9,588 nt of DNA from Chloroflexota bacterium. Lineage in GTDB: Archaea; Iainarchaeota; Iainarchaeia; Iainarchaeales; GCA-2688035. The DNA lies in contig DAOWAC010000026.1 in the NCBI GenBank assembly GCA_030634785.1, positions 1 to 9,588 of the forward strand, in the 5' to 3' direction. The notes under the pieces are model-generated. The model was not told the DNA's origin and ran no database searches. It saw only the letters and a program-made list of their open reading frames with translations. Below are positions 1-7,383 of this stretch, piece by piece. Positions within the stretch are counted from its first letter, which is position 1. Each line of letters opens with the position of its first letter. Made by a program: the position numbers and the translations under genes.

Positions 1-52
1 ATGCAAAAACGCCTGCAAGTATGATAAACGCTGTTTTGATATTCTTGTGCAT
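1..52 (-). CDS. Partial CDS, N-terminus of a membrane or secreted protein
   Basis: Reading the minus strand from an ATG at 50-52 gives 17 codons, MHKNIKTAFIILAGVFA, before the window ends. A short basic start followed by a hydrophobic stretch is typical of a signal peptide or first membrane helix, so the product is probably secreted or membrane-bound. A G-rich tract, GGGGGGT, lies about 8 bases before the ATG and can serve as the Shine-Dalgarno site. The start is 41 bp downstream of the stop of the GT-C-like gene on the same strand, so the two may be co-transcribed. The family cannot be told from 17 residues. Confidence 0.6.
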   Translation of the reverse strand, partial: MHKNIKTAFIILAGVFA

Positions 53-93
53 TTTGTATTACCCCCCTAATGGTGTGTTAGGTAAAAGTGTTA

Positions 94-2415
94 TTAATTC
101 TTTTCGCCAGGCATTACCCTGTGCACAAATATGAATCCATTACTATAAACCTTGTCAAGAGGATAAAACTCTATTATACCATATTTTGGCTTGCCTCCAA
201 TCGCCTGCCGATGAATGTAATCAACCTGATTAAAGACATGGGTAATTCCGTATTTTTCAAGAACTGAGTAATTTTTAGTTTCAAGGAAATTATATGCGTC
301 CAAAAGCTTTTCTTCATCAGCATATTCAACCCTTAAGTCCGCCAAAGCACCACGTCCTGCAACAGAAGTTATATCATGACCAAACATTGGATCTGCAAGC
401 ACTCTTGAATCAGTACTTGTTCTTTGTTCAATAAATGATACAGGAGTAGTAACAATTTCGTGAACATTAAGATAAGACATTCCAAATAAAAGAAATCCAA
501 ATGCTGCAATCAAAAGGAAAGCAGTAAGTCTTTCAGGAATAGGATTTTTAAGAGCGTCCTTTGGAAATGTAACAGCAATCAGCAATGCAAGAGTTGTTGT
601 TGTTAAAATATTCCACCTGTAAATAATAAAAAGCTGTATTAGACTGCCAAGTATAAATCCTGCAAGAAGTTTTTTTGAATAAAAATCAGTGCAGGTTCTT
701 CTTTTTACAATGTCAACAACAGCGAATAGAAGAAAAAATGCAAGGATTGCAACAATGTCAATAAACCAGTAATAAGCACTGTAGTCTATGAGATAACCCC
801 ATTCTTCAGGGCTTGCCTGGAATGGAAGACCATAAAGCAAAAGATTTGGAATCATTAAAATTAATGTAAAAATTAATGCAAAGCCAAATGTTTTTGCAAG
901 CTTTTTCCAGTCAACCTTTTTTGCAATGATTGCATAAAACAAAGGGAAAAATATTAAGAGAGGAAATTGTATAACCGCTGTTATTGCAAGGAAAAATCCA
1001 ACCACAATACTTTTTCTTTTACTGCAAAGTAATGCAAGTGCAATTATGAAAAATGAAAAAGAAAATACATGCCTTGGAGAATAACACATTGCTGAAAGAA
1101 GGAAGCCGCTCATTGCAGCAAGTAATGAAAATAGTGCAATGCGCTTGTTTTCAATCTTGAGAGATTTTCCAAGGAAAAATAATGAAACTAACAAAAATGC
1201 ATTTGACAGGACAAGCATTGCTGCATAAATTTCCTGATCTTCAAGACCGGTAATCCAGCTTACACCAGATTCCAAAAAGAAATAACCAGGTGCAAACGAA
1301 TAGGTTCTTCCAAAATATGCAAGCTCGTCCCATACAGGAACTGAATCCTGTGCAACTATCATTGCAGATTGCCTTTCATAAAACTTGTTCCAATAAGTTA
1401 CCTCAGTAAATGAAAAGACATGAAAGACAACAGGAACAAGAAGGAAAAGACAAACTGCGACTGCAATTAATGGAGTAATTTCAACTGCCTTTTTTTTCAA
1501 AAATTCTTTTTTAATGTTTTTTCTAAAAAGCAAAAGCACTGCAAGCACTATTGCAGTAAAGCACCCTGCTACTGAATAAAAGTTTAGGACCCCAAGATAG
1601 TTTAATGAAAAGACAAGCAGGATTATCAAAGCAAAAGAAACTGCCATGCTTAATGCGGTCTTTTCAAAAAAGCCACGTTCTGAAAAAAGACCGCAGGCAA
1701 AAACAATCATTCCAAAAACGAGCAAGATAAGTCCAAGAGGAAAAGGAATTGCAGGCGTTGCCTGTTTTTCAAAACTTTTTTCCACAGTTTTTCCGCCAAT
1801 GAAAAGACTTACAATATTTTGCCCTGATTCCATTTTTATTTTTTCTGAAAAAAACTGTTCCTCTCCAATTGGATAAACTGTGTGGTCAAGTTCTCCATTA
1901 ACCATTATTTCAACAGGCCTGACAAACCCTGTATCAAAATCTTTTACAGAAAAATTTACAAGATCCTCGTCCAATGAAACATTTTCAACCAAAACATCTT
2001 TTACAAAAGGCTTTGCTCCGTCAATTTTTTCAAGATGGAAGAAAAGATTTTTGCCAAATGCAAGAACCTCAATTCTGTTATCGCCTGTTTGCAAAGCAGC
2101 TGTTGAAAAGCAAACTGTTTTTTCAAAATCTTTTCCTACCGCGTCAAATTCTTCAAAAAATAATGGAGTGTCTTCACTAAGAATTCTAAGCACTACTGTT
2201 TCGGCAAGAATGTTTTCAGGAATGTGAAAATTCATTTTTACACATGCTTCTTCACCATTGTAAGCCTTTGAAGTATATTCTTCCAAAAAAACGCTAGTAC
2301 TTGAAAATGCAACTATTGGAAAAGAATGCCATACAGGCACAAGCAATGCTGCAACAAGAACTATTATAAAAAGAATTAATGCCGCAATTGGAATCTGACG
2401 GATTTTAAGGCTCAT
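94..2415 (-). CDS. Polytopic membrane protein, GT-C glycosyltransferase-like, with N-terminal extracytoplasmic domain
   Basis: The 773-residue product has one N-terminal membrane helix (about 10-28), then a soluble, probably beta-rich extracytoplasmic domain (about 30-220), then roughly a dozen hydrophobic segments between 224 and 645, and a short soluble tail to 773. Right after the helix at about 312-335 comes a loop (336-386) containing VPVWDELAYF and SFAPGYFFLE. Its position and acidic residues (E338, D363, E364) resemble the first extracytoplasmic loop of GT-C enzymes, which use polyprenyl-linked sugar donors. The tail (about 665-773) resembles the small soluble ends of archaeal GT-C-like membrane proteins. 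A role in lipid-linked sugar transfer, perhaps glycosylation of the neighbouring S-layer protein, is inferred; no catalytic residue can be assigned. The start ATG is supported by GGAGAT about 9 bases upstream. Two TAA codons in tandem end the gene. It could instead be a non-catalytic envelope protein of the same fold. Confidence 0.7.
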   Translation of the reverse strand: MSLKIRQIPIAALILFIIVLVAALLVPVWHSFPIVAFSSTSVFLEEYTSKAYNGEEACVKMNFHIPENILAETVVLRILSEDTPLFFEEFDAVGKDFEKTVCFSTAALQTGDNRIEVLAFGKNLFFHLEKIDGAKPFVKDVLVENVSLDEDLVNFSVKDFDTGFVRPVEIMVNGELDHTVYPIGEEQFFSEKIKMESGQNIVSLFIGGKTVEKSFEKQATPAIPFPLGLILLVFGMIVFACGLFSERGFFEKTALSMAVSFALIILLVFSLNYLGVLNFYSVAGCFTAIVLAVLLLFRKNIKKEFLKKKAVEITPLIAVAVCLFLLVPVVFHVFSFTEVTYWNKFYERQSAMIVAQDSVPVWDELAYFGRTYSFAPGYFFLESGVSWITGLEDQEIYAAMLVLSNAFLLVSLFFLGKSLKIENKRIALFSLLAAMSGFLLSAMCYSPRHVFSFSFFIIALALLCSKRKSIVVGFFLAITAVIQFPLLIFFPLFYAIIAKKVDWKKLAKTFGFALIFTLILMIPNLLLYGLPFQASPEEWGYLIDYSAYYWFIDIVAILAFFLLFAVVDIVKRRTCTDFYSKKLLAGFILGSLIQLFIIYRWNILTTTTLALLIAVTFPKDALKNPIPERLTAFLLIAAFGFLLFGMSYLNVHEIVTTPVSFIEQRTSTDSRVLADPMFGHDITSVAGRGALADLRVEYADEEKLLDAYNFLETKNYSVLEKYGITHVFNQVDYIHRQAIGGKPKYGIIEFYPLDKVYSNGFIFVHRVMPGEKN

Positions 2416-2422
2416 AAAAACG

Positions 2423-2433
2423 ATATCTCCTTA
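2423..2433 (-). promoter_or_regulatory. Shine-Dalgarno site of the GT-C-like gene
   Basis: On the minus strand the sequence reads AAGGAGATATC, with the GGAGAT core about 9 bases before the ATG at 2415. This is a close match to the archaeal anti-Shine-Dalgarno sequence and fixes the start codon. Confidence 0.7.
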
Positions 2434-2454
2434 GAATTAAATAGACTTAAACAG

Positions 2455-2464
2455 TAATTTAAAG
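2455..2464 (-). promoter_or_regulatory. Putative TATA box of the GT-C-like gene
   Basis: The minus strand reads CTTTAAATTA, a good archaeal TATA element. Transcription starting about 26 bases downstream (near 2433) would give an 18-nt leader just long enough to carry the Shine-Dalgarno site. The rest of the gap between 2465 and 2609 shows no ORF or RNA that I can recognise, apart from T-rich tracts near the end of the upstream gene. Confidence 0.45.
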
Positions 2465-2563
2465 CTAATCCCACAGGCAAACAACAAAAAATCGCTTTAC
2501 AGAAAAAGAGCAATTAAGAGGGGTTTTTGTTAAAACAGACACCGCTTCAAAAGACTATTTGAC

Positions 2564-2580
2564 AAAAAAAAGCATAAAAA
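2564..2580 (-). terminator. Poly-U termination tract after the membrane-anchored protein gene
   Basis: About 30 bases past the stop of the 201-residue gene the minus strand carries T5, then ATGC, then T8. Archaeal RNA polymerase commonly terminates at such U-rich tracts without needing a hairpin, and no strong hairpin is seen here. Termination may be incomplete, letting some transcripts run into the GT-C-like gene. Confidence 0.4.
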
Positions 2581-2609
2581 TGACCCTTTAAGAGCTAAAA
2601 TCGACATCT

Positions 2610-3215
2610 TTAGCCAGTAAAGTTGTCTACAATAGCATTTGTCCCAGCTATAATTTCTTCACTGTTTTCAAACATTATTTGCAAGGCAAGGAAGCTTGTA
2701 TCACCAATATCATCATTTGTTTTTGGCTTTACAACAAGCTTGTTTTTGCTTATTTCAATAACAGGCCTTGACAGGGTTTTGTCAGGAGATTCAATAAGAA
2801 TTATTGCACCATTTTCAGGAGAAAGATATTCAAGACATTCTTCTGTAGAAAGCTGTTCAGCCCGAGTAACATTACCATAATTAGTAAGACAATATATAAA
2901 ATTTCCTTCATCGTTATAAACCCTGAAAACCTGGATGGCTTTGTGACCATTACCTATAAAAACAGCCTGGAACAAATTCAGCCCATTAAGCATTTGGTGA
3001 TCAACGCTTTTGGCTTTTTCATTTATCAGCGGACTTATAATGAAGGTCTCATTTTCTGCAAACTCAGGAAAAACTTCAATTGGGTTTCCTTCAGAAGTTA
3101 TAAGAACTCCTTTAACCAACAGACCATTTTGCAAAGGAACAAATGCAACAATTACAATTGCAGCAATAAGCACCAGTACAACAACCAATAATGGCATGAT
3201 AAAACGTTTATCCAT
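2610..3215 (-). CDS. Single-span membrane-anchored extracytoplasmic protein, unknown function
   Basis: The ATG at 3215 gives 201 residues beginning MDKRFIMPLL. A longer reading from TTG at 3233 adds only MLLIFF, has no ribosome site and puts hydrophobic residues before the basic MDKR, so the ATG is preferred. Residues about 5-28 form one strong membrane helix with a positive N-terminus, placing the remaining 170 residues outside the cell, as in a signal anchor. The outer part contains two cysteines (FIYCLTNYG and TEECLEYL) that could form a disulfide, and N-x-T/S sequons (NVTR, and NFTG at the extreme C-terminus) that could be glycosylated. I do not recognise the family. It lies between the S-layer gene and the GT-C-like gene on the same strand, so an envelope role is inferred from context only. 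No Shine-Dalgarno site is visible; TTTTTATTT centred 26 bases upstream of the ATG would suit a leaderless mRNA. Confidence 0.65.
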   Translation of the reverse strand: MDKRFIMPLLVVVLVLIAAIVIVAFVPLQNGLLVKGVLITSEGNPIEVFPEFAENETFIISPLINEKAKSVDHQMLNGLNLFQAVFIGNGHKAIQVFRVYNDEGNFIYCLTNYGNVTRAEQLSTEECLEYLSPENGAIILIESPDKTLSRPVIEISKNKLVVKPKTNDDIGDTSFLALQIMFENSEEIIAGTNAIVDNFTG

Positions 3216-3320
3216 AAAGAAAATTAAAAGCAAAAGAAATAAAAACTAACACAAAAACAAAGTAAACTTATACATAACGAGTTTGGTTTAATTAAAAAAT
3301 TCGTAAAAAAATAAAAAAAG

Positions 3321-3348
3321 GAAAAAATTGGGTTTTTTCAAACCCAAT
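3321..3348 (-). terminator. Hairpin plus poly-U terminator of the S-layer gene
   Basis: Twelve bases past the S-layer stop the minus strand reads ATTGGGTTT, GAAA, AAACCCAAT, then T6 and further T-rich sequence. That is a perfect 9-bp stem closed by a GNRA-type tetraloop and followed by a U tract, as in an intrinsic terminator. It would separate or attenuate the very highly expressed S-layer message from the genes that follow, and the stem may also protect the 3' end. Confidence 0.8.
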
Positions 3349-3360
3349 GTTTTCATTCAA

Positions 3361-6345
3361 TTATGACATCATGTCCAGTGCGCTGATTAGCTCTTGTGCT
3401 GCTGACTTAGTGTCAAGTGCAGTGTATCCTGCGACAACAATGTTGCCGTTTGATAGGACTTCTGCTACTTGTTCACCAGGAGCAGTTAAAGCTTCCTGCA
3501 ATGTTGAACCGTCGTTCAGTACGACATTCTCTGCCAACTTGTTAACAAGGTAACCACCTACGATTATGTGGTTTCCTGCTGGAGATGGTGAGTCTGTGTA
3601 GACCAACTGGTTTACTGGAACTATCTGTGGGTATGTTGCACCTTCAATAGTACATGTACCTGCAGTGTAGTTGATATTTTCTACAGTGATGTTCTTTCCA
3701 CCAATGTTTACAGTTTCTCCTGATACAACGCCTTCTGAAGTTTCTCCACCTTCAATTGACTGTGTTGCGCCTTCACCCATAAGGGTTAAGCTTAGGTAGA
3801 GTTGTGCTTCTGGAACAGTGATTGTTGCTGTTTCAAGATCGTCTGTCAATACAGCCTTTGCACCAAAGTTTGTCCACATAGCATACAATGAACTGTCTGA
3901 ATCAGTTCTTGCAGTCAAAATCTGTCCAGGTTGTACCGATACTGTTGATGTGAAGTATGTATCGATATAGTTGACATCTGTAGTGTAGTTGTCAATTGCT
4001 GGACTCTGTGGATACTGCATCAGATTATCTGTTGATGTATCAACATATACCCTGAAGTTGTCTTCCCACTGGTTTGCAGCTGCTTTTGCACTGAAAACTG
4101 CAACTATATAGTCACTGTCTGTTGGGTCGTTTCCAAATGCTTCTTCGTCAGGCCAGTAGAATGGGTAGAAATAACCATCAGCATCGTTTGTTACTGTGCC
4201 AGTAGTTATGTCACCTTTTTCTCTATAGTCTGTTCCAACAAAGTTAGCGTCTGCAGAACTGAATGTGTTACTGAAGTCAGTGTCGTGATCCAACAGCAAA
4301 TAGACAGCAGTATCTGAATTACTGTAATACTGTCTGTATTTATATGTGTCTACGAAACTTCCTGCCTTAGTGAAATATATTGGTATATCACCAGGAGTTC
4401 TAGCTGCGTTGGTGTCATCAAAGAACACTGCTTCTGTTTCGAAAGCTGGATTACCAAGCACACTTGTGTTTGTTGTTGCGCCAACTTGTAGATATGTAGC
4501 ACCTGTATCGCCTGATCCCCAAGTTGTTGAACTATAGTGACAGTTTCCGTCAGCTCTCAATGTTGCACCGTTGACATCCAATGTGTTTAGATCGGCTACT
4601 ACGCTGTACTGTACACCATTTAGGTCTATAGTAACAGCAACATTTGCTGCATTGGTGATATCTATTAAAGCAGCATCTGTTGATATATAGTCAATTGCTC
4701 CTAGTGGGCTGAAATCAACTAATGCACCGTTCAGATAGTTTCCGTCATAGATATCGAACTCTACATAGCCTGCTGTTGGTAGAGAACATTTAGCAAAGAA
4801 GTCTACTCCGCCAATACTCCACACTTGCTCTGAAGCATTGTTTGTTACAACGCTTGGCACTTGTGTCCAGAATGGAATTGTTCTCAACGTATCTTCTGAA
4901 TCTCTGTAAACAATATTTTTGTTTCCATAGATTATAGTCGTCAAGTCCTGATCCATCTTGAATCCAGTCAACAGTAATTTGACAAAGTCGTAACCAAGTG
5001 CATCTTCTTCACCCTGTAGGAAGTGAGCTACGTCACCACCGGCTGCGGCTGCTTCTACACCTGCTTCGGTTAGACTACTAGTCTCAGTCCAAAGTGGGTT
5101 TGTCAAATTCCATGTTTGCATTCTGTTCTTAACTGCTATAGCAGTTACTGTTTGAACACCAACATTTGTTGGAGTAGCAGTTGCATTGGCATCTGTTGTG
5201 AATGTTGATGACCAATAATATGTTGATGTATCCGTGTTTGTTGAGTCGTATGGATATATCTTATTATTTGCCAAATTCACAACGTTCTTTCCAACAACCA
5301 TAGTCATTACACCACGGCTTGTAGTTGGCTCAACGTTAATTTCTGACACATATACAACTGTTGACAATGCATAGTCTCCTGATGCGTCAAGGAATGTATC
5401 GTTAAGATATGATCCTGAACCAACAGTCTGACTGTCAACAAGGTTTCCTTCTGCATCATACAAATCAAACCTTGCTTGGTAGGTTGCTGTACCAGAAGTC
5501 TGTGTTACTGAAGCCAGTTTTACAGACATTTCTTCTCCGGCATATGAAGCCTTTCCAACAAGACCTGGAATTGTATCTCCTTCGTTGTACGTTGCTTTTG
5601 CAGACTCTTTTATCAGCTTTATCTGCTGAGTTGAGCTAATCATGTCACATTCTTGTACAGTGAACTCTTCACCCAAGAACGGAATTATGACATTGTCTGA
5701 GGAACCGTCTGTGAACTTCAACGCTTTATTGTCGCCGTCCCTACAAGGAATTCCATCACCTAAGTCAAGAACATAGTTGAAGTCTCCTTCAGCCTGCATG
5801 TAACCTACAATGTCCTTAATTTGTTTGTTTTTGACAAATCTGACATCTGTATTAATTCCGATAGATTCCTTCATGTTTGTGTTATATGAAGAGCCATTAT
5901 ATCTATAGCTCTTTGATGCATTATACAAGAATGGCAACTGTCCGTTTGTCGGTGCCTTTACGAATTCAGATACCGATGCAGTGTTGTTATCAAACGCATA
6001 GTTACTTCCTGAATATGTTTTTGCGTATTCTGTGCTATAAGTTGATGATCCGCCAATAGCCAAGTCGACTGTTAAGTCGGTTGGTGTGGCTGTACCTTCT
6101 CCGCCTGTTAGCGATGTTTCAACTGTAGCTAACTGTGCAACTCTTGCGGCAATATTACCTGCCCAAACAAGGTCACTTGCTGCTGCAGCATTTCCTGCAA
6201 CAATATTAACTACTGGTGAACCATTTGCTCCAATGACATCAGATTTTGAGATGTCCATTGCAGCTGCCAATGGCATGAGGGCTGAACCAACTAAAGCTCC
6301 ACCTACTGCGATTGCAGCAAGTTTTTTTATGCTTAATCCTTTCAT
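3361..6345 (-). CDS. S-layer protein, Methanococcus-type
   Basis: The 994-residue product is the main surface-layer protein. It starts MKGLSIKKLAAIAVGGALVG, a signal peptide with cleavage likely near PLAAA (about 25-30). Residues 42-72 carry the conserved N-terminal S-layer signature, with SPVVNIVAGNAAAASDLVW followed by NIAARVA, as in Methanocaldococcus S-layer proteins. Residues about 178-234 hold the family segment with DLGDGIPC and IPFLGEE. The C-terminus has the paired motifs IIVGGYLVNKL (about 927-937) and IVVAGYTALDT (about 969-979). Several N-x-S/T sequons (for example near 41, 142 and 150) may be glycosylated. The protein is longer than the roughly 550-residue methanococcal forms; the excess is central, Thr/Ser/Asp-rich sequence. 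A GTG at 6357 would lengthen it by four residues but lies inside the Shine-Dalgarno site GAGGTGA, so the ATG with an 8-base spacing is chosen. Its own promoter and terminator fit a strongly expressed single gene. Confidence 0.93.
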   Translation of the reverse strand: MKGLSIKKLAAIAVGGALVGSALMPLAAAMDISKSDVIGANGSPVVNIVAGNAAAASDLVWAGNIAARVAQLATVETSLTGGEGTATPTDLTVDLAIGGSSTYSTEYAKTYSGSNYAFDNNTASVSEFVKAPTNGQLPFLYNASKSYRYNGSSYNTNMKESIGINTDVRFVKNKQIKDIVGYMQAEGDFNYVLDLGDGIPCRDGDNKALKFTDGSSDNVIIPFLGEEFTVQECDMISSTQQIKLIKESAKATYNEGDTIPGLVGKASYAGEEMSVKLASVTQTSGTATYQARFDLYDAEGNLVDSQTVGSGSYLNDTFLDASGDYALSTVVYVSEINVEPTTSRGVMTMVVGKNVVNLANNKIYPYDSTNTDTSTYYWSSTFTTDANATATPTNVGVQTVTAIAVKNRMQTWNLTNPLWTETSSLTEAGVEAAAAGGDVAHFLQGEEDALGYDFVKLLLTGFKMDQDLTTIIYGNKNIVYRDSEDTLRTIPFWTQVPSVVTNNASEQVWSIGGVDFFAKCSLPTAGYVEFDIYDGNYLNGALVDFSPLGAIDYISTDAALIDITNAANVAVTIDLNGVQYSVVADLNTLDVNGATLRADGNCHYSSTTWGSGDTGATYLQVGATTNTSVLGNPAFETEAVFFDDTNAARTPGDIPIYFTKAGSFVDTYKYRQYYSNSDTAVYLLLDHDTDFSNTFSSADANFVGTDYREKGDITTGTVTNDADGYFYPFYWPDEEAFGNDPTDSDYIVAVFSAKAAANQWEDNFRVYVDTSTDNLMQYPQSPAIDNYTTDVNYIDTYFTSTVSVQPGQILTARTDSDSSLYAMWTNFGAKAVLTDDLETATITVPEAQLYLSLTLMGEGATQSIEGGETSEGVVSGETVNIGGKNITVENINYTAGTCTIEGATYPQIVPVNQLVYTDSPSPAGNHIIVGGYLVNKLAENVVLNDGSTLQEALTAPGEQVAEVLSNGNIVVAGYTALDTKSAAQELISALDMMS

Positions 6346-6353
6346 ATGTTGTT

Positions 6354-6360
6354 TCACCTC
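6354..6360 (-). promoter_or_regulatory. Shine-Dalgarno site of the S-layer gene
   Basis: The minus strand reads GAGGTGA, a near-perfect archaeal Shine-Dalgarno sequence, 8 bases before the ATG at 6345. It rules out the upstream GTG, which overlaps it, as the start. The TGA inside it is also the stop codon of a possible 31-codon upstream ORF. Confidence 0.85.
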
Positions 6361-6384
6361 TTTTTTTTACAAAAAATAAGTCTA

Positions 6385-6445
6385 GGTGCACCATTCACGA
6401 TCGTGTTTTTTTTTTTCGAAAAGGCACTATGTTGTCTAGCTAGAC
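6385..6445 (-). repeat. Three perfect palindromes in the S-layer leader
   Basis: Within about 60 bp lie GTCTAGCTAGAC (6434-6445), CACGATCGTG (6396-6405) and GGTGCACC (6385-6392). An A11 tract on the minus strand (6406-6416) sits between the first two. In the RNA, AGUCUAG of the first element (6440-6446) can also pair with CUAGACU just past the third (6380-6386), giving an alternative fold that encloses the rest. They could be operator sites for dimeric proteins, RNA structure controlling stability or translation, or both. Confidence 0.55.
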
Positions 6446-6467
6446 TCATAACCTAATAACATGAGCA

Positions 6468-6485
6468 TATTTAAATACTTTTCGC
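6468..6485 (-). promoter_or_regulatory. Promoter of the S-layer gene (BRE plus TATA box)
   Basis: The minus strand reads GCGAAAAG then TATTTAAATA: a purine-rich B-recognition element directly followed by a consensus-like TATA box. Transcription is expected about 26 bases downstream, near 6446-6450, giving a leader of roughly 100 nt, unusually long here, where other genes look leaderless or have very short leaders. Confidence 0.75.
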
Positions 6486-6490
6486 TTGCC

Positions 6491-6543
6491 AAAAAGACTT
6501 AAAAGGGCTCCTTTCAGCCAACAAGGGCAAAATTACCCCTTTT
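6491..6543 (-). terminator. Possible terminator of the winged-helix regulator gene
   Basis: In the gap between the regulator stop (6656) and the S-layer promoter, the minus strand has AAAAGGG (6537-6543) and CCCTTTT (6501-6507), a 7-bp stem around about 29 bases, followed by a T5 tract at 6491-6495. This could end regulator transcripts before the S-layer promoter. The long loop makes it weak evidence. The remaining gap up to 6655 holds A/T-run-rich sequence and no gene I would support. Confidence 0.3.
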
Positions 6544-6655
6544 GCAGAAAAGAGCTTGTACAATTGTCGAAGTATGATTTTTTTCCACGTTTGACGAAAA
6601 AAAATTGAATTTGTTTGCATTATTTTGCCTGCATAAATTTCTACAAAGATTTGCT

Positions 6656-7291
6656 TTATTTGTATAATTCAGTATTGAATTTTTCAAGATCGTCTCGCTT
6701 CATTAGCTTGTGAATTGCAGTACTGTACTTTTGCACCATATCAGCAGCTTCCATTAACCCATCCTGAAGGTCGTGTGCAGAAAACTCTATTTTTGCAGGT
6801 TTTACTACTTCAACACTGCTTGGACCGTAAAAGAACATAAATCTTATCAAAGAAGCAAAATCTTTTACGCTAAAATTTATCTCAAAATAAGTTGAATAAT
6901 ATTCTCCCAATTTTTCAATAGGAGCCTTGTCAAGGTTGTAAAGAGTAAAACTTTTGTCTTCATTCATTGCTTCTTCAAGCTTGACAACCTGCTTTTTTAA
7001 AAGCTCTTCTTCAATTGCCTGCATTTCAATAAAAGCTCTTATTCTAAGCTTATTTATGTCAGATTCCGCTATTTTCTTGCGTTTTTGGACCTCTGAAGCA
7101 ATATTTTTCTTAAGAGCATATTTGGTTGGAAAACCCTGCTTTTCAATAACCCCTAACTTCATCATTGCCTTTAACTCGTCAGTAAGCTTATTGAACGGAA
7201 TATTAAGCTGTGAATTCAAATCATCTGGTGTTTTAGGACCATGAATTAAAAGCAACGCAATCCTTTTTTGCTCATCACTAAATCTTGCCAT
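6656..7291 (-). CDS. Winged-helix DNA-binding regulator with central coiled coil
   Basis: The 211-residue protein begins with a winged helix-turn-helix (about 3-62): helix EQKRIALLLIHG, then TPDDLNSQLN, recognition helix PFNKLTDELKAMMKLGVIEKQ and a wing ending FPTKYALKK. A charged, heptad-like helix follows (about 62-111), probably for dimerisation. The C-terminal domain (about 130-200) has alternating strand and helix character, with FEINFSVKDFASLIRFMFF and a YGPSSVEVVKP turn, and may sense a ligand or hold the dimer. I do not recognise a named family. It sits directly upstream of the S-layer promoter on the same strand and shares a short divergent region with the BofA-like gene, so both are candidate targets, as is its own promoter. 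No Shine-Dalgarno site is present and a TATA box lies 26 bases before the ATG, which suggests a leaderless mRNA and supports this start. Confidence 0.75.
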   Translation of the reverse strand: MARFSDEQKRIALLLIHGPKTPDDLNSQLNIPFNKLTDELKAMMKLGVIEKQGFPTKYALKKNIASEVQKRKKIAESDINKLRIRAFIEMQAIEEELLKKQVVKLEEAMNEDKSFTLYNLDKAPIEKLGEYYSTYFEINFSVKDFASLIRFMFFYGPSSVEVVKPAKIEFSAHDLQDGLMEAADMVQKYSTAIHKLMKRDDLEKFNTELYK

Positions 7292-7308
7292 GCAAAAATT
7301 TAGGCTGG

Positions 7309-7321
7309 AAAAATTTTTAAA
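7309..7321 (-). promoter_or_regulatory. TATA box of the regulator gene, leaderless arrangement
   Basis: The minus strand reads TTTAAAAATTTTT, with the TTTAAAAA element centred about 26 bases before the ATG at 7291. The transcript would begin at or next to the start codon. The element contains the palindrome AAAAATTTTT (7309-7318). Confidence 0.55.
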
Positions 7322-7375
7322 CTCAACACAGACAGGTTTTTTTAAAACACAGCAAAGTTTTCACATACAATTCAC

Positions 7376-7383
7376 TTAAAATT
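7376..7383 (+). promoter_or_regulatory. Putative TATA box of the BofA-like gene
   Basis: TTAAAATT is centred 26-27 bases before the ATG at 7406, matching a leaderless start. A second TATA-like stretch, CATATAAATT at 7391-7400, is too close to the start to serve this gene unless transcription begins inside it. Confidence 0.45.

Larger units (their letters stand above)
6354..6449 (-). other. Possible upstream ORF in the S-layer leader (31 codons)
   Basis: An ATG at 6447-6449, close to the expected transcription start, opens a frame of 31 codons that runs through the whole leader and ends with the TGA lying inside the S-layer Shine-Dalgarno site. The peptide starts MSLARQHSAF, contains a KKK run from an A11 tract, and ends LIFCKKKR. 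If it is translated, ribosomes would finish on the S-layer ribosome site and could re-initiate there, coupling the two. No Shine-Dalgarno site precedes it; a leaderless start is possible because the TATA box is about 24 bases upstream. A chance open frame in this AT-rich leader is also quite possible. Confidence 0.3.

Noticed and set aside
1646..2227. Plus-strand frames opposite the N-terminal part of the GT-C-like gene
   Set aside because: Overlapping frames with low-complexity Ser/Phe/Lys-rich products and no start signals; shadows of the real gene.
3231..3233. TTG as start of the 201-residue membrane-anchored protein
   Set aside because: No ribosome site precedes it, and it would put hydrophobic residues before the basic MDKR that normally opens a signal anchor.
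6355..6357. GTG as start of the S-layer gene, adding four residues
   Set aside because: The GTG is part of the Shine-Dalgarno sequence GAGGTGA, and the ATG at 6345 has ideal 8-base spacing and a better signal-peptide start.
6086..6379. Plus-strand open frame of 97 codons opposite the S-layer signal peptide region
   Set aside because: It is antisense to a strongly supported gene, and its Ala/Pro/Ser-rich product mirrors the codons of the Ala/Gly-rich opposite strand.
6556..6567. Overlapping short palindromes TTGTACAA and ACAATTGT as an operator
   Set aside because: Eight-base palindromes of this composition are expected by chance in AT-rich DNA, and they lie about 80 bp upstream of the promoter without repeats elsewhere.
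6471..6620. A 49-codon minus-strand frame between the regulator and the S-layer promoter
   Set aside because: It has no Shine-Dalgarno site or placed TATA box, a composition typical of random AT-rich DNA, and its stop falls inside the S-layer TATA box.
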